Below are positions 1 to 6,472 of a stretch of DNA of 32,415 nt, piece after piece (the stretch's first letter is position 1; the number at the start of each line of letters is the position of its first letter). Source of the DNA: Herbihabitans rhizosphaerae (lineage in GTDB: Bacteria; Actinomycetota; Actinomycetes; Mycobacteriales; Pseudonocardiaceae); the NCBI RefSeq assembly GCF_004216555.1, contig NZ_SGWQ01000021.1, forward strand, positions 1-32,415, given 5' to 3'. A program made the position numbers and the translations under genes. The notes below the pieces were generated by a model. It was not told the origin of the DNA. It ran no database searches and worked only from the letters and a program-made list of their open reading frames with translations.

Positions 1-1
1 A

Positions 2-109
2 GCCCTACCCGGCTGGACCCACTTCTACAATCACCACCGACCCCACAGCGCCATCGGAGGCCACCCACCAATCAGCCGACTGGACAACCTGCCTGAACAT
101 CACACCTAG
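2..109 (+). mobile_element. C-terminal remnant of an IS481-family transposase
   Basis: The reading frame is open from the window edge to a TAG stop at 107-109 and encodes 35 residues including YNHHRPHSAIGG followed by PPISRL and NL. This is the characteristic C-terminal tail of IS481/IS3-group DDE transposases, after the catalytic glutamate. Only the tail lies in the window, so whether the rest is intact cannot be seen. The stop overlaps the stop of the convergent TetR gene within a CTAG. No terminal inverted repeat is visible between the two genes, which suggests a decayed or truncated element. Confidence 0.75.
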
Positions 110-639
110 CTCTCGAGCAGTTCCAGGAAGCGTTCCAAGGCGGCGTTCACGGCGTCCAGGTCGCCGGTGGTGAGCAGGTCGAGCAGCAGCCCCCTGATCA
201 CCGCGAGGCACAGCCGCAGCTCCGTGCGGTCGCGCGGATCGCGCGTCGACACCGGCTCCAGCCAGCGGTCGATCACGCCGTCCAGCATCGCGGTGGTGCC
301 CGGTTTCCCTTGCAGCGCTTGGCCGTACAGCTCGAAGAACAGCCGCAGCAGCGGGCGCATCGACTCCTCGGTGAGCCGCTGCCAGAACCGGCGCGCCACC
401 TCGGTCTGACTCGCGCCGGGTTCCAGCTCCAGCTCGGCGAGCGCCTGCTGCTGGTGCTCCTCGACCCGGCGAACGACTGCCACGAGCAGCGCCTGCTTCG
501 AGCCGAAGTGGTAGATCAGCATCCGGTGGCTGGTACCGAGCGCCGACGCGAGCGCGCGCAGGCTGAGGTCGGAGACGCCGTGCCGGGTGGCGTATTCCAC
601 GGTCGCGTCGACCAGATCGTGCTTCGTACTTGCCGTCAT
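106..639 (-). CDS. TetR/AcrR family transcriptional regulator
   Basis: A 177-residue protein. The N-terminal helix-turn-helix is clear at about residues 8-52 (ATVEYATRHGVSDLSLRALA, then ALGTSHRMLIYHFGSKQALL), followed by a helical ligand-binding domain ending in ALERFLELLES. The length is slightly short for the family but the C-terminus looks natural. The ATG at 637-639 sits 2 bp from two abutting 16-bp palindromes, so autorepression and control of the divergent arginase-family operon are the simplest reading. The ligand is unknown. Its stop codon overlaps the transposase remnant. Confidence 0.9.
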   Translation of the reverse strand: MTASTKHDLVDATVEYATRHGVSDLSLRALASALGTSHRMLIYHFGSKQALLVAVVRRVEEHQQQALAELELEPGASQTEVARRFWQRLTEESMRPLLRLFFELYGQALQGKPGTTAMLDGVIDRWLEPVSTRDPRDRTELRLCLAVIRGLLLDLLTTGDLDAVNAALERFLELLES

Positions 640-641
640 GG

Positions 642-673
642 TGTACCAGATGGTACATGTACCACGTGGTACA
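642..673. promoter_or_regulatory. Tandem palindromic operator, probably for the adjacent TetR
   Basis: Two abutting 16-bp inverted repeats of the form TGTACCANNTGGTACA lie at 642-657 (centre GA) and 658-673 (centre CG, a perfect palindrome). They fill the gap between the TetR start (639) and the arginase-family start (684). Site type and placement fit a TetR dimer pair. Binding by this TetR is inferred from position. Confidence 0.75.
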
Positions 674-683
674 GAGCAGAGTC

Positions 684-1574
684 GTGTTGATCGAGGCGCC
701 GACCAACCTCGGGCTGCGCGAACCGGAATCCGGTGCCGCCCCGGGGTGTGCCAAGGCGCCGGGCGCGCTGCGGGACGCCGGCCTGGTCACCGCCCTGGGC
801 GCCGAGGACGGCGGCCACCTGGTCGCACCCCGGTACAACAGGTCCGCGTGGCGTGAGGGTGACGGGGTGTTCCACGCGAGCAAGATCGCCGACTACTCGC
901 GCGCGCTGGCCGACCGGATCGGCGGCGCGCTCGTGACCTCGCCGCGCCTGGTCGTGGTGATCGGCGGCGACTGCAGCATCCTGCTCGGCGCCGGCCTCGC
1001 GCTGCGCCGCACCGGCCGCCGCTACGGGCTCGCTTTCCTCGACGGGCACTCGGACTTCCGCCACCCGGGCAACTCCGACCGCATCGGTGCCGCCGCCGGC
1101 GAGGACCTCGCGCTGGCCACCGGCAGGGGACAGGTCGATCTGTCCAATGTGGACGGACACGGCCCGCTGTTCGCCGACTCCGACGTCGTGGTGCTCGGTA
1201 TCCGGAGCGACGACGAGGATGCCGCCGAACTGCGGGACCTGGGGATCGCGCACGGCGACGTCGAATCGATCCGCGCCGAGGGTCCGGCCGCGACGGCCAC
1301 CTGGGCGCGCGAGCGGCTCGAACAGCTCGACGGCTTCTGGGTGCACGTCGACGTGGACGTGCTCGACCCGTCCGTGGTGTCCGCGGTCGACTCGCCCGCG
1401 CCCGGCGGGCTCACCAAGGACGAGTTGACCACCCTGCTCGCCGGCCTGCTCGCGTCCCCGCGCTGCGCCGGCATCGAGCTGACCGTGTTCGACCCCGACC
1501 TCGACCCGACCGGCGCGCAGGCGCGGCTGATCGTGGAGATCCTGACCGACGCGGTGCATCCGCATTCGAACTGA
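684..1574 (+). CDS. Arginase/agmatinase-family (ureohydrolase) protein
   Basis: A 296-residue protein from a GTG start. Family metal-binding motifs appear in order: GGDCS (canonical GGDHS), DGHSDF (canonical DAHxD) and HVDVDVLDPS (canonical SxDxDxxDP), then a proline/glycine segment (SPAPGGLT). The fold is therefore a binuclear-manganese ureohydrolase that cleaves guanidino compounds to urea. The histidine of GGDHS is replaced by cysteine and the late ExNP-like segment reads FDPDLDP, so the substrate may not be arginine. Earlier in-frame starts (TTG 630, ATG 657) would lie inside the operator, so GTG 684 is preferred. It is the first gene of a rightward run and is divergent from the TetR gene. 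Confidence 0.85.
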   Translation: MLIEAPTNLGLREPESGAAPGCAKAPGALRDAGLVTALGAEDGGHLVAPRYNRSAWREGDGVFHASKIADYSRALADRIGGALVTSPRLVVVIGGDCSILLGAGLALRRTGRRYGLAFLDGHSDFRHPGNSDRIGAAAGEDLALATGRGQVDLSNVDGHGPLFADSDVVVLGIRSDDEDAAELRDLGIAHGDVESIRAEGPAATATWARERLEQLDGFWVHVDVDVLDPSVVSAVDSPAPGGLTKDELTTLLAGLLASPRCAGIELTVFDPDLDPTGAQARLIVEILTDAVHPHSN

Positions 1575-1585
1575 GGAGACAACCG

Positions 1586-2032
1586 ATGGGCTTGCAGAAG
1601 CTCGACGTGACCACTCACACGACCGCTGATCCGGGCACCGTATTCGCGCTGCTGCGGGACGGCTCGACCTGGCCGAAGTGGTCCAACATCGACGAGTTCA
1701 CGCTCGAGGAGCAAGGTGACGGCGAGCCAGAAGGCGTTGGCGCGCTTCGGAAATTCCGCAACGGCCGGATCACCGGCTGGGACCGCACCCGTGAGCTGAT
1801 CACCGACCGCCGGTTCGGCTACGACCACGTGCGCGGGCTGCCGGTGAAGGGCTACCAGGGCACGGTCGACATCGAGCCGGACGGCGAGCGCACCAAGATC
1901 CACTGGGTGTGCACGTTCCGGCCGAGGATCCCCGGTACCGGCTGGTTCTGGCAGCGGGTGCTGCAGAAGTTCCTCCGCGACAACGTCGAGGGCCTCGCCG
2001 CGTACGCCGCCAAACAGTCCACAGTGGACTGA
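1586..2032 (+). CDS. SRPBCC-family (polyketide cyclase/START-like) protein
   Basis: A 148-residue protein with the usual SRPBCC pattern: an N-terminal strand (VTTHTTADPGTVFALLRDGS) followed by TWPKWSNI, a G-x-G-x-x-R region (EGVGALRKFRNGR), middle strands and a long C-terminal helix (RVLQKFLRDNVEGLAAYAA). Such proteins bind hydrophobic ligands in a cavity, but no catalytic residues allow a substrate assignment. A strong ribosome site (GAGGAGA, about 1573) precedes the ATG. It starts 11 bp after the arginase-family stop, so the two are almost certainly co-transcribed under the TetR. The last codons contain the recurring palindrome TCCACAGTGGA. Confidence 0.85.
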   Translation: MGLQKLDVTTHTTADPGTVFALLRDGSTWPKWSNIDEFTLEEQGDGEPEGVGALRKFRNGRITGWDRTRELITDRRFGYDHVRGLPVKGYQGTVDIEPDGERTKIHWVCTFRPRIPGTGWFWQRVLQKFLRDNVEGLAAYAAKQSTVD

Positions 2033-2056
2033 CCTTCGCCGGAGTACTCTGCGGTC

Positions 2057-2887
2057 ATGATCGTGGTGACCGGGGCGACCGGGAACGTGGGCGGCGAGGT
2101 GACTGGGGCGCTGATCGCCGCCGGAGCGCCGGTGCGCGCGGTGGCGCGCGCCGGACGCGAGGACGCCGTGCCGGCCGGTGCCACACCCGTGATCGGCGAC
2201 CTCAACGAACCGGAGACGCTGGCGCCCGCGGTGGACGGGGCGAGCGGGCTGTTCCTGCTGCCCGGCTACCCGGGCATCGAGCGGCTGCTGGAGCTCGCGC
2301 GCGACGGCGGGGTGCGGCACGTGGTGTTGCTGTCCGGAGCGTCGGCCGGGTCGGGCGACCAGTCCAACGCGATCACCCGCTACATGATCGCCAGCGAGCG
2401 TGCGGTGCGCGAGTCCGGCCTGGCGTGGACGATCCTGCGGCCGAGCATGTTCGCCACGAACAGCCTCGAATGGGTGAATGCCCTGCGTGAGGGTGACGTG
2501 GTGACCGCCCCCTTCGCCGACATCCGCGCAGCCGTGATCGACCCCGCCGACATCGGCGCGGTCGCCGCCCACGCGCTGACCACCGACGGCCACGCCGGCC
2601 AGACCTACCGGCTCACCGGGCCGGAGGCGCTCACCCCCGCCGACCGGCTCGCCGTCCTCGCCGACCTGCTCGGGCGTGACCTCACCCTGCGCTCGCGGCC
2701 GAACGACGAGGCTCGCGTCGTGATGGAGGCGGCCCTGCCGCAGGAGTACGTCGACGCGTTCTTCGACTTCTACGTGGCGGGCAACCTGGACGAATCACCC
2801 GTGCTGCCGACCGTGCCCGACCTGCTCGGCCGCCCGGCGCGCACGTTCCGCGACTGGGCCACCGCACACCTCGACGCGTTTCGGTAA
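2057..2887 (+). CDS. NmrA-like NAD(P)-binding oxidoreductase (atypical SDR)
   Basis: A 276-residue protein that opens with a Rossmann motif (MIVVTGATGNVGGEV). It then shows the NmrA/QorB-type pattern: a VVLLSGASAGS strand, WTILRPSMFATNSLEW, and a C-terminal EEYV...FRDWA-like tail. The catalytic YxxxK of classical SDRs is not obvious, as is usual for this group, so the role may be redox sensing or quinone/NADPH reduction. A TACTCT box at 2045-2050 lies exactly 6 nt before the ATG and a GGAG lies at 2041, so it may be transcribed as a leaderless mRNA. It is a paralogue of the protein at 8642-9472. Confidence 0.88.
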   Translation: MIVVTGATGNVGGEVTGALIAAGAPVRAVARAGREDAVPAGATPVIGDLNEPETLAPAVDGASGLFLLPGYPGIERLLELARDGGVRHVVLLSGASAGSGDQSNAITRYMIASERAVRESGLAWTILRPSMFATNSLEWVNALREGDVVTAPFADIRAAVIDPADIGAVAAHALTTDGHAGQTYRLTGPEALTPADRLAVLADLLGRDLTLRSRPNDEARVVMEAALPQEYVDAFFDFYVAGNLDESPVLPTVPDLLGRPARTFRDWATAHLDAFR

Positions 2888-2924
2888 ACACCGTGGTTAC
2901 GCCGGCCGTGGCACCATCGTCGCC

Positions 2925-3269
2925 GTGAACATGCCCAACGTGCCGACCGTGACCGTCGCGGAGCTGCCCGAGTCGCTTCCGGACGGCGTCATCCTGCTCG
3001 ACGTGCGCGAACAGGACGAGTGGGACGCCGGACACGCGCCCGGCGCGCTGCACATCCCGATGGGTGAGGTCACCGCGCGGCTCGACGAGTTGCCGGCCGA
3101 CGACGAGCTGTACGTGGTGTGCCGCGTCGGCGGCCGGTCCGCCAGGGTCACCGCGTTCCTCAACGGCAACGGGTGGGACGCGCGCAACGTCGACGGCGGC
3201 ATGCAGTCCTGGCACCAGGCCGGCCGCCCGATCGTGGCGGACGCGAACGCCGAGCCGGAGATCATCTAG
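2925..3269 (+). CDS. Rhodanese-like domain protein (single domain)
   Basis: A 114-residue single-domain rhodanese. Visible features are the LLDVREQDEWDAGHAPGALH segment (CDC25/rhodanese entry motif) and the active-site loop VCRVGGRS with the catalytic cysteine at about residue 66, then a closing GGMQSW motif. The protein transfers sulfane sulfur to acceptors; its partner is unknown. The GTG at 2925 is chosen, and an ATG two codons later is an alternative. It sits 37 bp after the NmrA-like gene and 2 bp before the DUF4328 gene. Confidence 0.92.
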   Translation: MNMPNVPTVTVAELPESLPDGVILLDVREQDEWDAGHAPGALHIPMGEVTARLDELPADDELYVVCRVGGRSARVTAFLNGNGWDARNVDGGMQSWHQAGRPIVADANAEPEII

Positions 3270-3271
3270 TC

Positions 3272-4174
3272 GTGCGCGGGTACGGCGGGCAGCGGGTGCG
3301 CTGGGTGGCGACTCCGCCACCCGGTCCGCCGCGCGCGCCGCGCCGCGTCCGCCTGCGCTACACCGGCCCGCCGAGCTACGCCGCACCGCCACGCTGGGGT
3401 TTCCCGCCGCTGGCCTGGCGGTGGCCGACGTCCGTGCCGGACACCAGGGCCGGCCTGCCGCCCGCCGCCGACCGGGTGCGCTTCCTCGCCGGCAACACGA
3501 TCGGCCTGCTGCTGGTGTTCGCCGTACTCGCCGTGTTCGCCGCGGGCACCGAGATCTGGCGGTACGCCCTGCTGGCGCGGTCCCGCGACGGTGCGCTGGA
3601 CGGCGGCACGGTGTCCACATCGGACGGTCTGGTGACGGTGGCAGGGGTGCTCGCCGTCGGTACCGGCGTGGTGGTCGCCGCACTGGTTCTCTGGTGGCTG
3701 CACCTGGCCCGCCGCGCGACGGCCGACATGACCGGCAACGCCCCGGCGCGCGCGGACTGGCGCGCGATGGTGTGCATGGTGGTGCCGGGGCTGAACCTGG
3801 TGCTCGCCGCGCCCGTGCTCGCCGAGCTGGAGCACGCCGTGGCTGGCGGCTCGCCGAGCGAACGGGTCCGCCCGAGCCGGCTGATCGTCTGGTGGTGGAT
3901 CGCCTGGGTGGTCAGCGGCGCGCTGTTCGCGCTGACCGTGGTGTGGCGCTACCGCGACGGCACGCAGGCGCTGGCCGACGGCGTGGTGCTGACCGCGCTG
4001 TCCGACCTCGCCGCGGCCGTGGTCGCCGTGATCACCGCGTTGTTCGTGCGCCGGGTGTCGGTGCTGATCGTGCCGGTCCGCCCGGAACGGCTGCGGTTCA
4101 GCCGAGTGATCAAGGTGGACGGCGCGCCCGCGCCACCCCTGCGCCCGAGCCGCCCCGCCGGCTCGGCGCGCTAG
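3272..4174 (+). CDS. DUF4328-family multi-pass membrane protein
   Basis: A 300-residue protein from a GTG 2 bp after the rhodanese stop, so translation is probably coupled. The first ~70 residues are proline- and arginine-rich and cytoplasmic-like. Hydrophobic segments follow at about residues 72-90, 118-140, 170-187, 205-225 and 240-262. The WWLHLARRA segment and the paired hydrophobic segments around PGLNLVLAAPVLAELE and RLIVWWWIAWVV match the DUF4328 layout. The function of this family is not known. A longer upstream reading frame overlapping the rhodanese gene is out of context and not used. Confidence 0.82.
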   Translation: MRGYGGQRVRWVATPPPGPPRAPRRVRLRYTGPPSYAAPPRWGFPPLAWRWPTSVPDTRAGLPPAADRVRFLAGNTIGLLLVFAVLAVFAAGTEIWRYALLARSRDGALDGGTVSTSDGLVTVAGVLAVGTGVVVAALVLWWLHLARRATADMTGNAPARADWRAMVCMVVPGLNLVLAAPVLAELEHAVAGGSPSERVRPSRLIVWWWIAWVVSGALFALTVVWRYRDGTQALADGVVLTALSDLAAAVVAVITALFVRRVSVLIVPVRPERLRFSRVIKVDGAPAPPLRPSRPAGSAR

Positions 4175-4285
4175 GCGTTACCAGGTCTCAAACTGATTAC
4201 GAACATTGCTGTTCCCGGGGGGCGGGTCATGCGCCCACCGCTACCTTGTGGTCGCTGGAAGTGATCCAGGTAAGGACGGGAACAC

Positions 4286-5854
4286 ATGAGCCGCTGGGAC
4301 AACAAGAAGTACGTCAGGGTAGGAATCTCGTCGTTAGCGGTGGCCGTCGCGATCGGCGTTGCCGCGCCGGCGACCGCGATGGCCGCATCGGTCAGCAACA
4401 CCTCCAAGAACACCTCGAAGAACACCTCCAAGAACACGGCCAAACACAAGCCGGCCGCGTCACCCGCGGCCAAGCAGATCGCGCCGCGGCAGCGACAGTC
4501 CTCCGCTCAGCCGGCGCCGCAGCCATCCGCACCGAAGCCGAGGCCGCAGCGCAAGGACAAGCCGCCGGACCGCGACCCGCACAAGTTCTCGCCGCGGCGA
4601 CCGTCGGCCAACTCGCCCGGGTCCAGCCCGAAGTCGAAGGTCGGGGCGGACCGGCCCCGCGACCGAGACCCGAACAAGGTCGCGCCCCAACCGCGCACCA
4701 CCCCGGGTCGCTCCGGCGTCGCCGGATCCCCGCAGCGAATCGAACTGTGGGTGCCGAAGAAACCGAAGCCCGCCAAGAAAGCCGGCGTCCACGATTTGGC
4801 CTACCGGTACCGCATCGGGCAGCCGGGTGCCGGGTTTCACGCCCTGGACGAGGACTGGGAGATCTTCGACATTCCCGTCTGGGATCGCGACAGTTTCGGC
4901 GGCAAGTTCACCAGCGACATCATCCTGGGCCTGTGGGACGGGGTGACAAGCTCCGCGGACGTTCTGTTGACGCTCCTCAATCCGACACAGTGGGACGATC
5001 TGGCGGACGAGATCGCGAGGATCGCGGAATTCGCCAGGCAACACCCCGCCGAATTCGCCAAACAAATGGTGAGCTGGGATCAGTGGCGGACGGAACCCGG
5101 TCGAGCACTGGGCAGTAACGTGTTCGGCCTGGTTCCCGGCGCCGGTGCGCTGGCCAAATTGCGCACGCTTCGCAAGATGCTCGAGGAATCGCGGGTGAAC
5201 ACGCCCGCGGCCACTCCGAATCCGCCGGCGGCCCCACCGCCCGCGCCGGCCGCGCCTCCGGCCAGAAATCCCGCCCCGGCGCAGCAGCCCACGCCGGTGC
5301 AGCAGGCGCCGAGCGGCAACCCCACGCCCGACGTGCCGAAGCGCACCGACGCACGGAAGAACGAGCCACCCCGTGCGCTGCCGCCGGGCCGGGCGCCGAT
5401 GTCGATCGAGCAGGTGCGACGCCTGCCGTCCGGTCCGGAGCGCGGTCGAGCCGGCGAGCGGGTGGGTCGGGCCTACTACGGGTCCGATTCGCAGCGGCAC
5501 TATTCGGTGCCGGTCAACCCCAATTCCCGGTTCCCGGTGACTCGGCCGGGTGGACGTCACGTCGACGGTCCGGTCGACCGCTCCGGCGGGCGCACCACGG
5601 CCGCCGAGTTCAAGACCTACAAACGGTGGGGATCGACGGTCGTCGACGGCCAGCGTGTGGCGCAGGCGAAATCGGTACCGTTGTCCGCCGAAATCAGGGA
5701 ACAGATTCACAAGGATGTCGCGCTGCAGAAGGCGAATCCGGCCTTCGACGCCGTCTGGGTATTCCTGGACGCGCCCCCGTCGCAGGAGTTGCGGGATTAT
5801 CTGTACAACGCGGGAATTCGATCCGTGACACATCTTCACCCAGGCGAATGGTGA
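4286..5854 (+). CDS. Secreted polymorphic-toxin-like protein with PD-(D/E)XK-like C-terminus
   Basis: A 522-residue protein. Residues 1-34 form a signal peptide (basic start, hydrophobic core, cleavage near AMA-AS). Next are NTSK repeats and a low-complexity Pro/Lys/Arg region to about residue 160. A conserved-looking pre-toxin segment follows at about 165-300 (GLWDGVTSSADVLLTLLNP, EPGRALGSNVFGLVPGAGALAK), then a Pro/Ala-rich linker to about 380. The last ~100 residues carry D427, then E441-F-K443 (GRHVDGPVD followed by AAEFKTYKRW), which resembles the D...ExK core of restriction-endonuclease-fold toxins. A nuclease toxin deployed outside the cell is inferred. AAGGA at about 4272 precedes the ATG. 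No immunity-like gene follows, only a terminator. Confidence 0.72.
   Translation: MSRWDNKKYVRVGISSLAVAVAIGVAAPATAMAASVSNTSKNTSKNTSKNTAKHKPAASPAAKQIAPRQRQSSAQPAPQPSAPKPRPQRKDKPPDRDPHKFSPRRPSANSPGSSPKSKVGADRPRDRDPNKVAPQPRTTPGRSGVAGSPQRIELWVPKKPKPAKKAGVHDLAYRYRIGQPGAGFHALDEDWEIFDIPVWDRDSFGGKFTSDIILGLWDGVTSSADVLLTLLNPTQWDDLADEIARIAEFARQHPAEFAKQMVSWDQWRTEPGRALGSNVFGLVPGAGALAKLRTLRKMLEESRVNTPAATPNPPAAPPPAPAAPPARNPAPAQQPTPVQQAPSGNPTPDVPKRTDARKNEPPRALPPGRAPMSIEQVRRLPSGPERGRAGERVGRAYYGSDSQRHYSVPVNPNSRFPVTRPGGRHVDGPVDRSGGRTTAAEFKTYKRWGSTVVDGQRVAQAKSVPLSAEIREQIHKDVALQKANPAFDAVWVFLDAPPSQELRDYLYNAGIRSVTHLHPGEW
4397..4444 (+). repeat. 12-bp tandem repeat encoding NTSK units
   Basis: Four consecutive 12-bp units encode N-T-S-K, N-T-S-K, N-T-S-K and the diverged N-T-A-K just after the signal peptide of the toxin-like protein. 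The units differ mainly at synonymous third positions (AACACCTCCAAG or AACACCTCGAAG). They would make a short flexible, basic stalk, and the copy number may vary between strains. Confidence 0.85.
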
Positions 5855-5876
5855 TGATCGCGGCCTAGTGGACCGG

Positions 5877-5908
5877 CCGGGACGGCATCCCATCGGATGC
5901 CGTCCCGG
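5877..5908. terminator. Bidirectional intrinsic terminator hairpin
   Basis: A perfect 14-bp stem (5877-5890 with 5895-5908) surrounds a CATC loop. It lies between the convergent toxin-like gene and zinc-finger gene. There is no long T-run, as is common in high-GC actinomycetes. Confidence 0.85.
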
Positions 5909-5923
5909 TCAATCGCAAGGGCG

Positions 5924-6292
5924 CTATTCCTCGCCGGAGAAACGCCCCCATGCGGACTGTCGGGTCATCCCCATCGTCTCCCCGATGCGCGCCCAGGTCA
6001 CTCCCAGTGCACGTGCCTTGAGTACCCATTGACCGAGGTTTCGCTCGACCTGTGCCCCCGCGGCCGCGATTCGCGGCAGGCTCGCCAGCACCACGTCGGC
6101 GCTCGTCACCTGGTCCCACGGCGCGAGGTGTGGTCCGCCCTCGGCGGGCTTCCCCTCGATCACTGTCGAGCACAGGGCCACGCACTCATCACAGATGAAC
6201 ACTCCAGGCCCGGCCACGAGCGTCCCCACCTCGGTGTTCTGCTTCATGCAGAACGAGCACGCCGCGATCACGGACTCCGCAGCAGACGACAT
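5924..6292 (-). CDS. Small ClpX-type zinc-finger protein with C-terminal helix-turn-helix
   Basis: A 122-residue protein. Residues 12-41 hold a ClpX-type C4 zinc finger (CSFC at 12-15, CDEC at 34-37) without any AAA+ ATPase domain. The C-terminus ([24 protein letters not shown], about 95-118) reads as a helix-turn-helix of the WAxIGxxLGxSRQAAWxRF type found in small actinobacterial DNA-binding proteins. A strong GAGGAGGG site precedes the ATG at 6292. The combination suggests a DNA-binding regulator, perhaps with a Clp-related adaptor role; this is inference. Five TGTCAGG elements lie at its own promoter, so autoregulation is plausible. Confidence 0.85.
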   Translation of the reverse strand: MSSAAESVIAACSFCMKQNTEVGTLVAGPGVFICDECVALCSTVIEGKPAEGGPHLAPWDQVTSADVVLASLPRIAAAGAQVERNLGQWVLKARALGVTWARIGETMGMTRQSAWGRFSGEE

Positions 6293-6307
6293 TCGATCAC
6301 CCTCCTC

Positions 6308-6367
6308 TGTCAGGCGCTCCCTGACATTTGTCAGGCGTGACCTTACAACGTCAGGAGACGCCTGACA
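6308..6367. promoter_or_regulatory. Cluster of TGTCAGG inverted and direct repeats
   Basis: Elements TGTCAGG or CCTGACA occur at 6308-6314, 6320-6326, 6329-6335 and 6361-6367, with a partial copy (GTCAGG) at 6350-6355. The pair at 6320-6335 forms a 16-bp operator-like palindrome (CCTGACATTTGTCAGG). The outer pair TGTCAGGCG (6329-6337) and CGCCTGACA (6359-6367) is a perfect 9-bp inverted repeat that spans the leftward promoter. The binding protein is unknown; the adjacent zinc-finger/HTH protein is the nearest candidate. Confidence 0.7.
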
Positions 6368-6368
6368 A
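6340..6368 (-). promoter_or_regulatory. Leftward promoter for the zinc-finger/HTH gene
   Basis: On the minus strand TTGTCA (6368-6363) and TAAGGT (6345-6340) are separated by 17 bp, close to the actinobacterial housekeeping consensus. The predicted start of transcription is near 6333, about 40 bp before the ATG. Both hexamers overlap the TGTCAGG repeat cluster. Confidence 0.6.
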
Positions 6369-6396
6369 CGGCGTCGTCCACCGCGCTGGCCACGTG

Positions 6397-6433
6397 AAAA
6401 TCGGTTGGCGGGACGTACACCCGTCGATACGGT
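6397..6433 (+). promoter_or_regulatory. WhiB7-type promoter for the erm leader transcript
   Basis: AAAAT (6397-6401), a 3-bp gap CGG, the -35 hexamer TTGGCG (6405-6410), a 17-bp spacer and the -10 hexamer TACGGT (6428-6433). An AT-rich pentamer 3 bp before the -35 hexamer is the known hallmark of WhiB7-activated promoters of drug-resistance genes. The -10 box ends 6 nt before the leader-peptide ATG, so the leader mRNA may start at or near its AUG. Confidence 0.72.
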
Positions 6434-6439
6434 GACCCT

Positions 6440-6472
6440 ATGTGTGCCTCGATAAGGCTGCGCCGCGCATAG
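6440..6472 (+). CDS. erm leader peptide (RLR-type ribosome-arrest peptide)
   Basis: A 10-codon reading frame encodes [10 protein letters not shown] and ends at TAG. The I-R-L-R motif matches the RLR class of erm leader peptides (ErmDL type), on which macrolide-bound ribosomes stall. A TACGGT box 6 nt upstream suggests a leaderless start, and a GGTGA at 6431 is too close to be a typical ribosome site. The frame lies 102 nt before the erm start codon. Codons 8-9 form one arm of a hairpin, so stalling there would remodel the RNA. The arrest function is inferred from motif and position. Confidence 0.75.
   Translation: MCASIRLRRA

Noticed and set aside
4175-4285. Possible riboswitch before the secreted toxin-like protein
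   Set aside because: Short GC hairpin near 4220 and a TACCTT box only; no match to the conserved cores of known riboswitch classes I could recognise.
3064-5118. A 684-residue plus-strand frame across the rhodanese and DUF4328 genes
   Set aside because: It is out of frame with three recognisable genes and is arginine-rich throughout.
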